From Pseudofrankia inefficax (lineage in GTDB: Bacteria > Actinomycetota > Actinomycetes > Frankiales > Frankiaceae), in NCBI RefSeq assembly GCF_000166135.1, contig NC_014666.1, forward strand, positions 620,001 through 684,000: 64,000 bases of DNA. The letters are read 5' to 3'. Position numbers and translations under genes: made by a program. Positions within the stretch are counted from its first letter, which is position 1; each line of letters begins with the position of its first letter. The notes below the pieces were generated by a model. It did not search any database and had not been told where the DNA came from. It was given only the letters and a program-made list of their open reading frames with translations. Below are positions 8,756-21,082 of this stretch, piece after piece.

Positions 8756-10747
8756 ATGGCGACGAAGACGACGACCGACAAGCTGCGCGCAGGCGTGCCA
8801 TCGGCGATCGCCAAGTCCGACGACGCGACGGTGGTGGCCTGGAAGAAGGCACACGACGCCGCCGTCAACGAACTCGGGGCGGGCCAGCGGGCGAATCTGG
8901 TCGCGTATGCCAAGCTGCGGCACACTCACGAGAAGATCGGTGACCACTGGGAGCACCGGCACGGCGACCCGCCGACGGCGAAGCCCACGGCGACCCGGTC
9001 CCGTCAGCCGCGGGCGACGGTCTCGGGCGGCGCCATCAAGCCGCTGGCCGGCAAGTCCGCGCCCGCTCCCAAGGCGACGTCGGCGAAGCGGTCCGGCACG
9101 GTCCGGCCGGCCGCGCCGCCGGCCGCGTCGGCTCCTCGCAAGACCGCGAACCCCCGCGCCTCGACGGCGGTCGCGAAGCCGGCGAAGCCCGCGGCCCGCG
9201 CGCCGTCCACGCGTCCGGCGGCCAAGCCCGCGGCGCGGGCGAGCTCACCAGCCCGGTCGACAGCCCGCGCGACCTCGGCCACCAGGCCGGCGACGCGTAC
9301 CAGCCCGACGACCCGGGCCACGAGTGGCAAGTCGGCGGCGGCTGACAAGTCCGGTTCCGCTGGCAGGTCGGCGTCATCCGGCAGGTCCGCGCCGGCCGGC
9401 AAATCAGCGTCGGCGAGCAAGCCGGCGCCGGCCGTCACATCCAGGTCGGGGAGCCGGTCCGTATCGGCCCCAAAGCCGGCGTCCGTCCCAAAGTCGGCGT
9501 CCGTCCTAAAGTCGGCGTCCGTCCCAAAGTCGGCGTCCGTCCCAAAGTCGGCATCCGTCTCAAAGCCGGGGTCGGCCGCCAAATCCGCACCGGCCGGCAA
9601 ATCGGTGTCGGCCAGCAAGTCGGTGTCGGCCAGCAAGTCGGGATCGGCCAATAAGGCGGGGTCGGCCAGCAGGCCCGCATCATCCGGTAAGGCTGCATCG
9701 GCTGGTAAACCCGCGCCGAGCGAGAGGCCCGCCGCGGCCAGCAAAGCGGCACCCGCTATGAAATCACGGGCATCGACCAGCCCCAGGGCAGCCAGGGGCC
9801 AGGCGCCGGCAGCCGTCAAGGTCGTCGAGAAGCCGGTCGTCGTCGAGATCGAGAAGCCGGTTCTCAGGACGAAGGTCATCGCAAAGCCGATTGTCATCGA
9901 GGTTGAACGGCCGGTGCTGCGGCAGAAGGTCGTCGAAAAGCCGGTGGTGATCGAGATCGAACGTCCGGTGCTGCGCCGGAAGATTGTCGACCGGCCCTTC
10001 GACGTCGAGATCGAGAAGCCGGTCATCCGGCAGAAGGTCGTGGAGCGGCCGGTAGTCATCGAGATCGAGAAGCCGGTGATCACGGAGAAGGTCGTCGAAC
10101 GGCGGGTGGTAGTCGAGAAGATCGTAGAGAAGCCTGTCTTCAAGGAGAAGATCGTTGAGAAGCCGGTCGTTGTCGAGAAGGTCGTCGAGAAGCCCGTGGT
10201 TCGCGAGAAGGTCGTCGAGAAGCCGGCCGGCGGGCCCGGCGTTCGGCCGTCCTCCGGCGTCGGCGCGGATCCGGTTCGCAAGGAGCCGCCGCCCGTCCCG
10301 AAGGCTCCGCTGACGGGCGGGGCCCCGGCGCACCTGGCCCCCAGGCCGACGCCACCGCCCCCAGCGGGGCCGAAGCCGGCGGCACCCAAGCCGGCGCCAC
10401 CGAGGCCGTCGGGGCTCGTCCGGCCGCCTGGCGCGCCGCCCGCACCACTCGCTCCGGAGCTCGCCGCGACCGGCAGGCCGCCCGCCGCCGGCTCTGGCCC
10501 TCGGTCTGGTCCGGACCCGAACGCTCCACGGCCTGCTCAGGCGAGTCAGCCGGCCGGCGGTGTGAGCTTCGTGGCTCCGACCGGCGGCGGGCCGCCCGAT
10601 CGGGGCGGGCCCGCGAGCGGGCGGCTGGATAATTCGACGCCGATCGCCGACCTTCGGTCCGCCGCGCGCGAACTGTCGGTCAACGGCTGGGCCCGGCTGC
10701 CGAAGGATGAGCTGGTAGAGGCGATCCGAAAGGTCAACCGACGCTGA
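8756..10747 (+). CDS. ChaB-like / VEKP-repeat / Rho-N domain protein
   Basis: About 663 residues from ATG 8756 (SD AAGAGG, 8 nt upstream; ATG 8750 is possible). Residues 1-70 resemble the ChaB domain (aromatic/charged helices ending KLRHTHEKIGDHWEHR). Residues about 80-355 are Ala/Ser/Pro/Lys low complexity, including six KSASVP-like hexapeptides. Residues about 356-490 are Val/Glu/Lys/Pro repeats: five 18-residue units, then four 10-residue units. A Pro-rich spacer follows. The last 38 residues (ADLRSAARELSVNGWARLPK...) match the Rho N-terminal/SAP-like helix-extended-helix. Actinobacterial ChaB proteins can carry a C-terminal Rho-N domain; what is odd is the roughly 500-residue insertion. 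Function is unknown; a nucleic-acid-associated or scaffold role is possible. Confidence 0.75.
   Translation: MATKTTTDKLRAGVPSAIAKSDDATVVAWKKAHDAAVNELGAGQRANLVAYAKLRHTHEKIGDHWEHRHGDPPTAKPTATRSRQPRATVSGGAIKPLAGKSAPAPKATSAKRSGTVRPAAPPAASAPRKTANPRASTAVAKPAKPAARAPSTRPAAKPAARASSPARSTARATSATRPATRTSPTTRATSGKSAAADKSGSAGRSASSGRSAPAGKSASASKPAPAVTSRSGSRSVSAPKPASVPKSASVLKSASVPKSASVPKSASVSKPGSAAKSAPAGKSVSASKSVSASKSGSANKAGSASRPASSGKAASAGKPAPSERPAAASKAAPAMKSRASTSPRAARGQAPAAVKVVEKPVVVEIEKPVLRTKVIAKPIVIEVERPVLRQKVVEKPVVIEIERPVLRRKIVDRPFDVEIEKPVIRQKVVERPVVIEIEKPVITEKVVERRVVVEKIVEKPVFKEKIVEKPVVVEKVVEKPVVREKVVEKPAGGPGVRPSSGVGADPVRKEPPPVPKAPLTGGAPAHLAPRPTPPPPAGPKPAAPKPAPPRPSGLVRPPGAPPAPLAPELAATGRPPAAGSGPRSGPDPNAPRPAQASQPAGGVSFVAPTGGGPPDRGGPASGRLDNSTPIADLRSAARELSVNGWARLPKDELVEAIRKVNRR
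9474..9570 (+). repeat. 18-bp coding repeats (KSASVP)
   Basis: Six near-identical 18-bp copies encode KSASVP/KPASVP/KSASVL hexapeptides in the low-complexity part of the ChaB-like protein. They are direct and gapless, so they are not a CRISPR array. Confidence 0.8.
9821..10225 (+). repeat. 54-bp and 30-bp coding repeats (VEKPVV type)
   Basis: Five units of 18 residues (pattern V-V-E-K-P-V-V-x-E-I-E-K-P-V-L-R-x-K) are followed by four units of 10 residues of the same core with the middle eight residues missing. The composition resembles the Val/Pro/Glu/Lys repeats of alveolin- or articulin-type cytoskeletal proteins; whether this is more than convergence cannot be judged here. Confidence 0.85.
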
Positions 10748-11176
10748 CCGCGCCGCGGGGCGAGACGGCGACCAAGGCCGACGGTCCGGCCGACCGAACC
10801 TGATCCGGCCGGACCGTGGCGTGTTGCGAGCTGGTTTCGCGGGTGGCCGCGCGGTGGCTCCGGGCCGATCCCGCCGATAGGCTCGCAAGGCGACAGGAGG
10901 CGGAAGGCCGAGAGTCGTAACGGGGTTGTGGTTGACGGCAGGGGCCATGACTGATCGTTCTGTGTAACGCCAAGTCGTGGTGGACAGGGCGTCGCGTCAC
11001 GGGACTCCGTTGATCGAAGATGTGGCGCACTTCACGAATACGACCGTGAATGACAGATCGCGTACGGACTGTTTCCGACTGGGCCAGCCGCCGACTGTGA
11101 CTTGGGTAGCTGGTGGCAGGCCCGCCGTGACCCAACTACACACTGCTAGCCAACTACATACTGTGCCGCTCACACC
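10748..11176. promoter_or_regulatory. gcvP: gcvP upstream region with possible -10 element
   Basis: No gene is supported. A 14-bp motif is repeated (CCAACTACACACTG and CCAACTACATACTG, 11131-11163). TACATA/CATACT at about 11155-11162 could be the -10 element, which would start transcription just before the first riboswitch aptamer. I could not find a well-spaced -35. Confidence 0.3.
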
Positions 11177-11403
11177 CGCGCGGGAGAGTCCCGGGCAAAC
11201 CAGCCTGTGGCGCCGAAGGAGCAAGACCTCCCCACAAACTCTCAGGCACCCAACCGCCGGGTCAGGCAACTCTGGAAAGCGGACGCCTCGCGGTGTCCCG
11301 CCGACGGTGCAAGCCGGGCACGGAAGTCCGCCGAGGGCGCCTCAGTCGCGCCCGGGCGGGCCACCGGTCCGGCGAAGCTCTCAGGCCGATGACAGAGGGG
11401 GAG
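11177..11403 (+). ncRNA. tandem glycine riboswitch
   Basis: Two glycine aptamers in series. Aptamer 1 (about 11177-11279) has GCGGGAGAG, then CGCCGAAGGAGCAAG, then CTCTCAGGCA and the closing CTCTGGAAAG. Aptamer 2 (about 11285-11403) has CGCCGACGGTGCAAGCC, then GAAGCTCTCAGGCC and GATGACAGAGGGGGA. This matches the actinobacterial consensus. The gcvP start lies about 140 nt downstream. In known examples glycine binding turns on glycine-cleavage genes. I see no clear intrinsic terminator, so control may be at translation. Confidence 0.93.
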
Positions 11404-11543
11404 ACGAGGCGGTCCGCCGCCGTCCGGCCAGAGCCATAGGCCGGCGCGCGGCCGGTGCCGCCGTCTCCCGGGGCGCCCGCCCCGGACCCCGACGTGGAGC
11501 CCGGCGCCCGCCGAGTCCCGCCTGACCCACCGGAGTGGCCACC

Positions 11544-14606
<3,063 letters not shown>

Positions 14607-14678
14607 CCCCGAAGACACAACGCCAAACCTCCGCGGCTAGGTCGCTCATACCGGAGCGCGGGCGGCTGGGCGCCCTGA

Positions 14679-14707
14679 TTAGCAGCCTTCCATATTCAGG
14701 CTATGCT
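14679..14707 (+). promoter_or_regulatory. candidate promoter of the fic gene
   Basis: TTAGCA (14679-14684) and TATGCT (14702-14707) are separated by 17 bp in a locally AT-rich patch. Transcription would begin a few bases before ATG 14722, giving a nearly leaderless mRNA. Confidence 0.4.
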
Positions 14708-14721
14708 CATGATTCCTGATT

Positions 14722-16005
14722 ATGGAGGACGTCTTGGGTGAGCTCCTGCGTCGTCGCTGGGAGAGCGATCTCGGCGCCGGCATGTCGCGGCGGGATCGAA
14801 TGTCCTGCGAGTACGACGCCTACCTGCCAGATCCGCTGGTGGCGCGGGAGTTTCGCTTCGACGGGCGGACGGTCGCCGACCTCGTGGACGCGGAGCACGC
14901 GATCGTCTCGCTGAACCGGGAGGCCATTGCCCTGCGCGGCACAGAGGTGCTCGCCCGAATGCTGCTGCGGGCGGAGTCCGTCGGCTCGTCCTGGATCGAA
15001 GGGCTCGAGGTCGGGGGCCGTCGGGTGCTCCGAGCGGAGGCTGGCCGTGAGCTGGGCGAGCCGGTGACGGACGTGACCGCTTCCGAGGTGCTCGGCAACA
15101 TCGACGCCATGGCCTACGCGACCGAGCTAGTCAACGTCGGCGACCCGATCACGACGGACGGGCTGCTCGAGATCCACCGGCGCCTGCTCGCCGGCAGCAG
15201 GCTACAGGAGCACGGAGGCCGGATCCGGGCCGCTCAGAACTGGATCGGTGGCAGCAGCTACAACCCGTGCGCCGCGGCGTTCGTTCCACCGCCACCGGAG
15301 GCCGTCCCCGCGCTGCTGGACGATCTGGCTGCCTTCTGCGTTGAGGACGAACTGCCGGCCGTCGCACAGGCGGCGATCGCACATGCGCAGTTCGAGGCGA
15401 TCCATCCCTTCGTGGACGGCAACGGGCGAACCGGACGGGCGCTGATCCACATGGTGCTGCGCCGCCGCGGCCTCGCGACGGATGTGCTGCCGCCGGTCTC
15501 GCTGATCCTCGCCACCCGGTCGCGGGATTACATCCAGGCGCTGTCCCGTACCCGCTTTGTCGGCCCGGCTGATTCCGAGGAGGCCCGCGCCTCGGCCGAC
15601 GAGTGGATCTCCCTGTTCGCCGGCGCCTGTATCCGCGCCTGCGCCGACGTGACCGACTTCGAGGCGCGCATCGACGAGATCCAGCGTGGCTGGCGCGAGC
15701 GGCTCGGCGAGATCCGACCCGACTCGACACTGGAGCGGCTCCTGGGCCTGCTGCCCGCCGCGCCGGTCCTCACCGTGCAGTCGGCCGCGAGGCTGCTCGG
15801 CCGGTCCGCGCAGACGGCCAACCAGGCGGTGAGTCGGCTCGTCGACGCCGGCGTGCTGCGACAGGTGACGGTCGGTCGGCGAAACCGGGCATTCGAGGCC
15901 CCGGAGGCCATCGACGCGTTCACCCTCCTGGAACGACGCCTGGCGAGCCCACAGAGCGACACCCTGACCAGCCCACCGACCCGCCGGGTGCCCCGCAGAC
16001 CGTGA
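14722..16005 (+). CDS. Fic-family protein adenylyltransferase with C-terminal winged helix
   Basis: A 427-residue Fic protein; the family transfers AMP from ATP to hydroxyl side chains of target proteins. The catalytic motif HPFVDGNGR starts at His228 and is complete (followed by TGR). An N-terminal inhibitory motif of the (S/T)xxxE(G/N) type (SSWIEG) is near residue 88, placing it in the class with an N-terminal autoinhibitory helix (class II). The C-terminus (about 340-405) is a winged-helix segment (VQSAARLLGRSAQTANQAVS) that may bind DNA or recognise the target. The gene is solitary, with no antitoxin-like partner. ATG 14722 is used; there is GGAGG just inside the frame, so TTG 14734 is an alternative start. 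Confidence 0.92.
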   Translation: MEDVLGELLRRRWESDLGAGMSRRDRMSCEYDAYLPDPLVAREFRFDGRTVADLVDAEHAIVSLNREAIALRGTEVLARMLLRAESVGSSWIEGLEVGGRRVLRAEAGRELGEPVTDVTASEVLGNIDAMAYATELVNVGDPITTDGLLEIHRRLLAGSRLQEHGGRIRAAQNWIGGSSYNPCAAAFVPPPPEAVPALLDDLAAFCVEDELPAVAQAAIAHAQFEAIHPFVDGNGRTGRALIHMVLRRRGLATDVLPPVSLILATRSRDYIQALSRTRFVGPADSEEARASADEWISLFAGACIRACADVTDFEARIDEIQRGWRERLGEIRPDSTLERLLGLLPAAPVLTVQSAARLLGRSAQTANQAVSRLVDAGVLRQVTVGRRNRAFEAPEAIDAFTLLERRLASPQSDTLTSPPTRRVPRRP

Positions 16006-16177
16006 GCGGCCGGTCTGGGGCGGGTGGGGCTGAGGCGGGCATGTGGGGCGCAAGGTTGGGATACTGCTCGCCGCGGCCACTGCGTCGATCTGGGCCGGCG
16101 CCCCGACCGGGAACCGTGCGTCGACGCCGTGGGCAAGCCAGCCAGGGCCCTGGCTGGGCTGATCTAGGAGGAGCGCG

Positions 16178-16633
16178 ATGGGCAGCATCATCCAGGGGAT
16201 CGACGGCGCCAAGGCGCTCGCCGGGCAGGACTGGGGGACGAGCAACTGGGTTGAGGTGACCCAGGAGCAGGTCAACACCTTCGCCGACGCGACCGGTGAC
16301 CACCAGTGGATCCACGTCGATGTCGAGAAGGCCAAGTCCGGCCCGTTCGGCGGCCCGATCGCCCACGGTTTCCTTACCCTGTCGCTGATCCCGGTGCTGT
16401 TCCACGACGTGGTGCAGGTCGAGGGCATCTCGATGGCGGTCAACTACGGGCTGAACAAGGTGCGCTTCCCCGCGCCGGTGCCGGTCGGCTCGAAGCTGCG
16501 GGCGCAGATCAAGAACCTCACGGTCGAGGACGTCACCGGCGGCGTCCAGGTCGTCAACCAGGTCACGATCGAGCGCGAGGGCGGCACCAAGCCGGTCTGC
16601 GTCGCCGAGTTCATCTCCCGCTACTTCGCTTAG
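16178..16633 (+). CDS. MaoC-like (R)-specific enoyl-CoA hydratase
   Basis: A 151-residue hotdog-fold hydratase. The hydratase-2 motif ADATGDHQWIHVD (Asp and His for catalysis) and GGPIAHGFLTLSL are complete at about residues 40-70. The SD AGGAGGAG is strong. Related small MaoC proteins hydrate trans-2-enoyl-CoA to (R)-3-hydroxyacyl-CoA or serve as putative thioester dehydratases. It is monocistronic, 172 bp after the fic gene and convergent with the MMPL gene. Specificity cannot be inferred. Confidence 0.92.
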   Translation: MGSIIQGIDGAKALAGQDWGTSNWVEVTQEQVNTFADATGDHQWIHVDVEKAKSGPFGGPIAHGFLTLSLIPVLFHDVVQVEGISMAVNYGLNKVRFPAPVPVGSKLRAQIKNLTVEDVTGGVQVVNQVTIEREGGTKPVCVAEFISRYFA

Positions 16634-16690
16634 GCGGCGGGCGTCGGGACGGGCGCTTGCGCGTCCGCCCGACGCCCGGGCCCGGAGCGG

Positions 16691-18937
16691 TCAGCCGATG
16701 GCCGCCGGCTCGTCGTCAGTGATCTTCCCGCGCGGTGCCGGCAGGTCGACCGTCTCCGTGGCCGGTGTGGCCTGGTCGCCGTGGAGGTCGATGTGGGGGA
16801 GGAGGCGGTCGAGCCAGCCGGGGAGCCACCAGTTGGCGCCGCCGAGCAGGGCCATCGTCGCCGGGACCAGGACCATCCGGATGACGGTCATGTCGACGAG
16901 GACCGCGACGGCCATGCCGAGACCGAGCATCTTGACCGTGACGTCCGGGTCCAGCGAGAACCCGGCGAACACCGCGATCATGATGAGGCCGGCGCTGGTG
17001 ATGACGCGGCCGGTCTTCGCCAGCCCCCGCACGACGCTGCCGCGGGCGTCGCCGGTGGCCTTCCAGTCCTCCCGGATCCGGGAGAGCAGGAACACCTCGT
17101 AGTCCATGCTGAGGCCGAACAACACGACGAACATCAGCAGCGGCAGCCAGCTGGACATCGGCACCGCGTGCGGCAGCCCGAGCGCCCGTACTCCCCAGCC
17201 CCACTGGAACACGGCGATGATCACGCCGTAGGCGGCGGCGATGGACAGCAGGTTCATCACCGCGGCCTTGAGCGCGACCACCGGCGCCCGGAACATCACC
17301 AGCAGGAGCAGCAGCGAGACGCCGACGACGAACCCGACGACCACCCAGATCCGTCCCGCCAGGTACGCGGAGATGTCGGTGAAGGCGGCGGTCCAGCCGG
17401 TGATCCTGACGCCGGGCGGCAGCACGTCGGCGCGCAGGTGGCGGACCAGCGCGGACGCCTTCGCGTCGCTCGGGCCGACCGTCGGCTCGGCGACGATCAC
17501 CGCGGTGGAGCCGTCGGCGGAGACGATCGGAGCCTGGACGTCGGCGATGTCGCCGGTCGTGCGCAGCGTCCGGACGAGCGGGTCGAGCTGGGTCCTCGGT
17601 AGCTCCCGCAGGTCCGCCACGATCAGCAGCGGCCCGTTGGCGCCAGGACCGAAGTTGGCCGCGACGAGGTCGTAGGCACGCCGTTGGGTGGTCGAGGTCG
17701 GCTGGCTGCCGGCGTCCTGCGGCCAGGTGCGCATCGCCAGCACCGGAGCCGCGAGCGTCAGCAGCAGTACGAGGGCCGCCAGTGCCCAGGGCAGCGGTCG
17801 GCGGCCGATCCGCGCGGCCCAGCGAGCGGTCAGCCCCCCGCCGGCCGGGCTCGCGGCACTGGTGTTCTCGGCCTGGCCGGCATTCTCGGCCCGGCCGGTG
17901 CTCTCGAGCTGGCCGGGAACGGGTGCCATCATCCTGGCGGCGCGGCGGCGGGCCCGGCGCCCCAGCAGGCGGTGCCCCGCGAGGCCGCACAGCGCCGGGA
18001 CGAGGGTCAGCGAGGACGTGACGACGGCGACGACCACGACGGCGGTGGTGAATCCCGTCGAGGCGTAGGTGGTCAGCCGGACCAGTCGCAGCCCCATCAG
18101 GGCGAGCACCACGGTCGCGCCGGCGAAGACCACCGAGGTGCCGGCGGTCGCGGTGGCGCGCGCGGCGGCCTCGCGGACCGGCAGCCCGGCCCGCAGCCCC
18201 TCGACGTGCCGGGTGACCAGGAGCAACGCGTAGTCGATGCCCACCCCGATGCCGACCATCGAGCCGAGCGTCGGCGCGATCGTGCTGACGTCAGTGGCGG
18301 CGGCGATCAATGTGATCCCGGCCGAGCCGACGCCGAGACCGAGGAACGCGACGGCGAGTGGCACCCCGGCGGCGATCACCGAGCCGAACGCGGCCAGCAG
18401 GATGGCCAGCGCCACCACGATGCCGATCGCCTCGGCCTTCCCGTCGACGGAGTTGATGTTCTCGGAGACCTGGCCGCCGATCTCGGCCCCCAGCCCGGCG
18501 GCCCGCGCCGGCGCGAGCGCCGTCTCCAGGTGGTCGAGCGCCTTCTTGCCGCCGACGTCGGTCACCGGGCGGTCGTAGTAGACGGTGATCAGCGCGGTGT
18601 CGCCGTCGTCGGACAGCCGCGGCGGGGCGACCAGGTCGACGTACTGGACGCCGCGCAGCCGCCCGCCGACGGCACGCAGCTCGGCGGCGTCGAGCCGGCC
18701 GTGCGCGCTGTGCAGCACGACGCGCGCGTCGGCACCGGCGAACTGTGGGAAGCCGGCCCGCAGCAGGTCGGTCCCCTGCTGGGATGGCAACCCAGGGGTG
18801 TCGTAGTTGTCCTGCGGCGTTCCGCCGGACAGGCTGGCCAGCCCCAGCGCGAGCACCAGGGCCACAACCCAGGTGCCGATCACCCGCCACGGGTGGGCGG
18901 CGCAGGCCCCACCCACTCGGCGCAAGAACCCGGACAT
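16691..18937 (-). CDS. MMPL/RND-family transporter
   Basis: A 748-residue membrane protein with the two-fold MMPL arrangement: an N-terminal membrane helix (ATG 18937, SD AAGGGG), a first extracellular domain, a bundle of five to six helices, a soluble segment, then a second repeat. The characteristic GIGVGIDYALLLVTRH and GLSMDYEVFLLSRI segments carry the Asp-Tyr residues used for proton coupling. MMPL proteins in actinomycetes export lipids or hydrophobic compounds. An in-frame ATG at 18973 lacks an SD. The last 25 residues are a soluble tail. No regulator is adjacent, and the next gene is divergent. Confidence 0.92.
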   Translation of the reverse strand: MSGFLRRVGGACAAHPWRVIGTWVVALVLALGLASLSGGTPQDNYDTPGLPSQQGTDLLRAGFPQFAGADARVVLHSAHGRLDAAELRAVGGRLRGVQYVDLVAPPRLSDDGDTALITVYYDRPVTDVGGKKALDHLETALAPARAAGLGAEIGGQVSENINSVDGKAEAIGIVVALAILLAAFGSVIAAGVPLAVAFLGLGVGSAGITLIAAATDVSTIAPTLGSMVGIGVGIDYALLLVTRHVEGLRAGLPVREAAARATATAGTSVVFAGATVVLALMGLRLVRLTTYASTGFTTAVVVVAVVTSSLTLVPALCGLAGHRLLGRRARRRAARMMAPVPGQLESTGRAENAGQAENTSAASPAGGGLTARWAARIGRRPLPWALAALVLLLTLAAPVLAMRTWPQDAGSQPTSTTQRRAYDLVAANFGPGANGPLLIVADLRELPRTQLDPLVRTLRTTGDIADVQAPIVSADGSTAVIVAEPTVGPSDAKASALVRHLRADVLPPGVRITGWTAAFTDISAYLAGRIWVVVGFVVGVSLLLLLVMFRAPVVALKAAVMNLLSIAAAYGVIIAVFQWGWGVRALGLPHAVPMSSWLPLLMFVVLFGLSMDYEVFLLSRIREDWKATGDARGSVVRGLAKTGRVITSAGLIMIAVFAGFSLDPDVTVKMLGLGMAVAVLVDMTVIRMVLVPATMALLGGANWWLPGWLDRLLPHIDLHGDQATPATETVDLPAPRGKITDDEPAAIG

Positions 18938-19386
18938 CGTCTCGTCCCCTTCTCCGGTTGTCGTCCCGGACATGACGAGCCGGGCCCTCGGACTGTGACG
19001 TCCGCACCCGCCACCGGGCAGTCGCCTGCGCGACCGCCGTGCTGCCAGAACACCGACGGTTCTGTCGGCGACCAGACGCGTTCACAGCCCACGTAGCGCG
19101 CTGAGTGGTGGCTCACGGACGGCCGGTGGGTTTGCTGGTCCCTAAGGGACTTATTCGAACGTTGAGTGAGCGTACCTGCACAAGAGGGGCCCAAAGGTGT
19201 CACATGTTCCTTCCCCGCAGCTATACGAAGAGCGACGACTCGGTACGGTTGGGTTGGAACCTGCGGTTTGCCCACTCCCAGTGGCGAACATTCGCTCCCG
19301 GTGGGTAGCGCGCCCGACTGACCCGACACCGGGTCACGGGGACAACGGCCCTCCCGGCCATCAGGAAGACATGCGAAAGGCTGCGC
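18938..19386. other. divergent intergenic region, MMPL / diguanylate cyclase
   Basis: No gene is supported. A short hairpin (CCGAC/GTCGG) lies near 19052-19067. The region must hold promoters for both flanking genes, but I could not identify convincing -35/-10 pairs. Confidence 0.35.
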
Positions 19387-21036
19387 ATGGCCCCGGCCCA
19401 TGACCTACGCCGAGCCCGCCCGGAACCGATGGCGCCGTCGCCGCACTCCGGGCCCGGCCCGGCCGGCAGTCAGCCGCCGAGCCCGGTCGGGCTGACCAGC
19501 TCGGCGTCCGCCGCACGCGCCATGATGACGGCGGCCCCGTGGACGGGCTGGCTGTGGCTCGGTTACCTGGGCGCCGGCGCGGTGGCCGCCTTCGGCTACA
19601 GCGCGGTCCCGGCCTCCGGCGGCTGGCTGGTCGCGCGGATGGTCGGTGGCTGTGGCATCGGCGCCTCGTCGGTCGTCGCCGTGTTCGTCGGCCTGCGCCG
19701 CCACCAGCCGCGGCCGCGCCGGCCCTGGGTGCTCATCGGGCTCTCCCAGCTGCTGTTCACGAGCGCCAGCGTGGTCTTCTACGCCGCCGAGTTCCTGTCG
19801 GCTGACCAGCGGATTCTGGGCGTGTCCATCCTGCTGTACCTGGCGCACTACCCGGTCCTGGCCGCCGGGCTGCTGCTGATCGTCCGTCGACGCGCACCCC
19901 GCGGTGACCTGCCGGCCCTGCTGGACGGGCTCCTGGTGGCCACCGGAGCGACCACGCTGTCGGTGCTGCACCTGATCGGGCCGGGCCTGCACGAGGACAT
20001 CCCCCGCCTGGTCACCTGGACCGCGACCGGCTACCCGATCGCCGATCTCGTCCTGCTCACGATCGGGGTCCGGCTCGTCGCCAGTGCGGGCTTCCGGCCG
20101 CCCGCGTTCATCCTGCTGAGCGTCAGCCTGTTCGCCATCCTGGCCGCGGACACCGGCTACGGACTAAGGCAGCTGCACGCCATCTACGCGGTCGGTGGCC
20201 CGCTCGACGGCATCTGGCTCGCGGGGAGCCTCGCGCTGGGCGCGGCGGCGCTGCATCCGACGATGGCCGGGGTCGCCCAGCCGTCGTCCAGACCTGCCGG
20301 GCTGGGCCGCGCCCGGCTGTGTGGGCTTTACCTGGCCGGCATCATCCCGCCGCTCTCGCTGGTCGTCCCGCGTGGGGCCGCCAACGGGGTGACGGAGCTG
20401 GTCAGCGCCATAGCCATGGTCATCTCGACGGCCCTCATCATGATCCGGATGAGGTACGCCGAGGTGAGCCAGCGGCGGCTGGCCAACACCGACGTACTCA
20501 CCGGCCTGTGCACCCGGCGCTTCCTGGAGACGCGGCTCGCGCTCGCCTCGGTCCGGGCCAGCCAGCCGGGCGCCACGCTCGCGCTCCTGCTCATCGACGT
20601 GGACCACTTCAAGGCGGTCAACGACCGATTCGGCCATCCGGCCGGCGACCGCGCGCTCGCCGAGGTCGCGCGCCGGCTGCGCGAGGTCGCCCGGTCCGCC
20701 GATGTGGTGGCCCGTTACGGCGGCGAGGAGTTCGCGCTGCTCACCACCTACCTGGGCCAGGACGACCTGTACGTGCTCGGCGAGCGGCTGCGCCTCGCGG
20801 TCGCCGCGAGCCCGGTCGCCGTCGACGACGGCATCGTGCTGCCGGTCACGGTGTCGGTCGGTGCCGCCGCCACGACGCTGCCGGCCAGCCCGGCCGAGCT
20901 GATCGACCGCGCCGACCGCGCGCTCTACGCGGCCAAGTCCGCCGGCCGCGACTGCTGCGTCCTCGCGTCGCCCGCGCCCCAGCCCGACGCGGGCCGGGCC
21001 GCGGCCGAGGCCCACTGCTCATCGTCGGCGGCCTGA
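19387..21036 (+). CDS. membrane-bound diguanylate cyclase (GGDEF)
   Basis: A 549-residue protein. After a soluble Pro-rich N-terminus of about 45 residues come eight or nine hydrophobic segments (about 48-355), then a GGDEF domain (about 365-535). The active-site motif is GGEEF (residues 445-449) and the inhibitory I-site RxxD (RSAD, 436-439) lies exactly five residues before it, so both c-di-GMP synthesis and product inhibition look intact. There is no EAL domain. The membrane part resembles MASE-type sensors, ligand unknown. It is convergent with the giant TIR gene, with 46 bp between stops. Confidence 0.93.
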   Translation: MAPAHDLRRARPEPMAPSPHSGPGPAGSQPPSPVGLTSSASAARAMMTAAPWTGWLWLGYLGAGAVAAFGYSAVPASGGWLVARMVGGCGIGASSVVAVFVGLRRHQPRPRRPWVLIGLSQLLFTSASVVFYAAEFLSADQRILGVSILLYLAHYPVLAAGLLLIVRRRAPRGDLPALLDGLLVATGATTLSVLHLIGPGLHEDIPRLVTWTATGYPIADLVLLTIGVRLVASAGFRPPAFILLSVSLFAILAADTGYGLRQLHAIYAVGGPLDGIWLAGSLALGAAALHPTMAGVAQPSSRPAGLGRARLCGLYLAGIIPPLSLVVPRGAANGVTELVSAIAMVISTALIMIRMRYAEVSQRRLANTDVLTGLCTRRFLETRLALASVRASQPGATLALLLIDVDHFKAVNDRFGHPAGDRALAEVARRLREVARSADVVARYGGEEFALLTTYLGQDDLYVLGERLRLAVAASPVAVDDGIVLPVTVSVGAAATTLPASPAELIDRADRALYAAKSAGRDCCVLASPAPQPDAGRAAAEAHCSSSAA

Positions 21037-21082
21037 CTCCCGCGCCCCGCTCGCGCCGCGACAGGCCGACAGGCCGCTGCCG

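Noticed and set aside
7930-8962. Two 330-codon minus-strand frames
   Set aside because: They overlap the small gene with a strong SD and the start of the ChaB-like gene, are Arg/Ser/Pro-rich and show no domain.
9474-9570. Possible CRISPR-like regular repeats
   Set aside because: The 18-bp units are adjacent without spacers and encode KSASVP peptides in frame.
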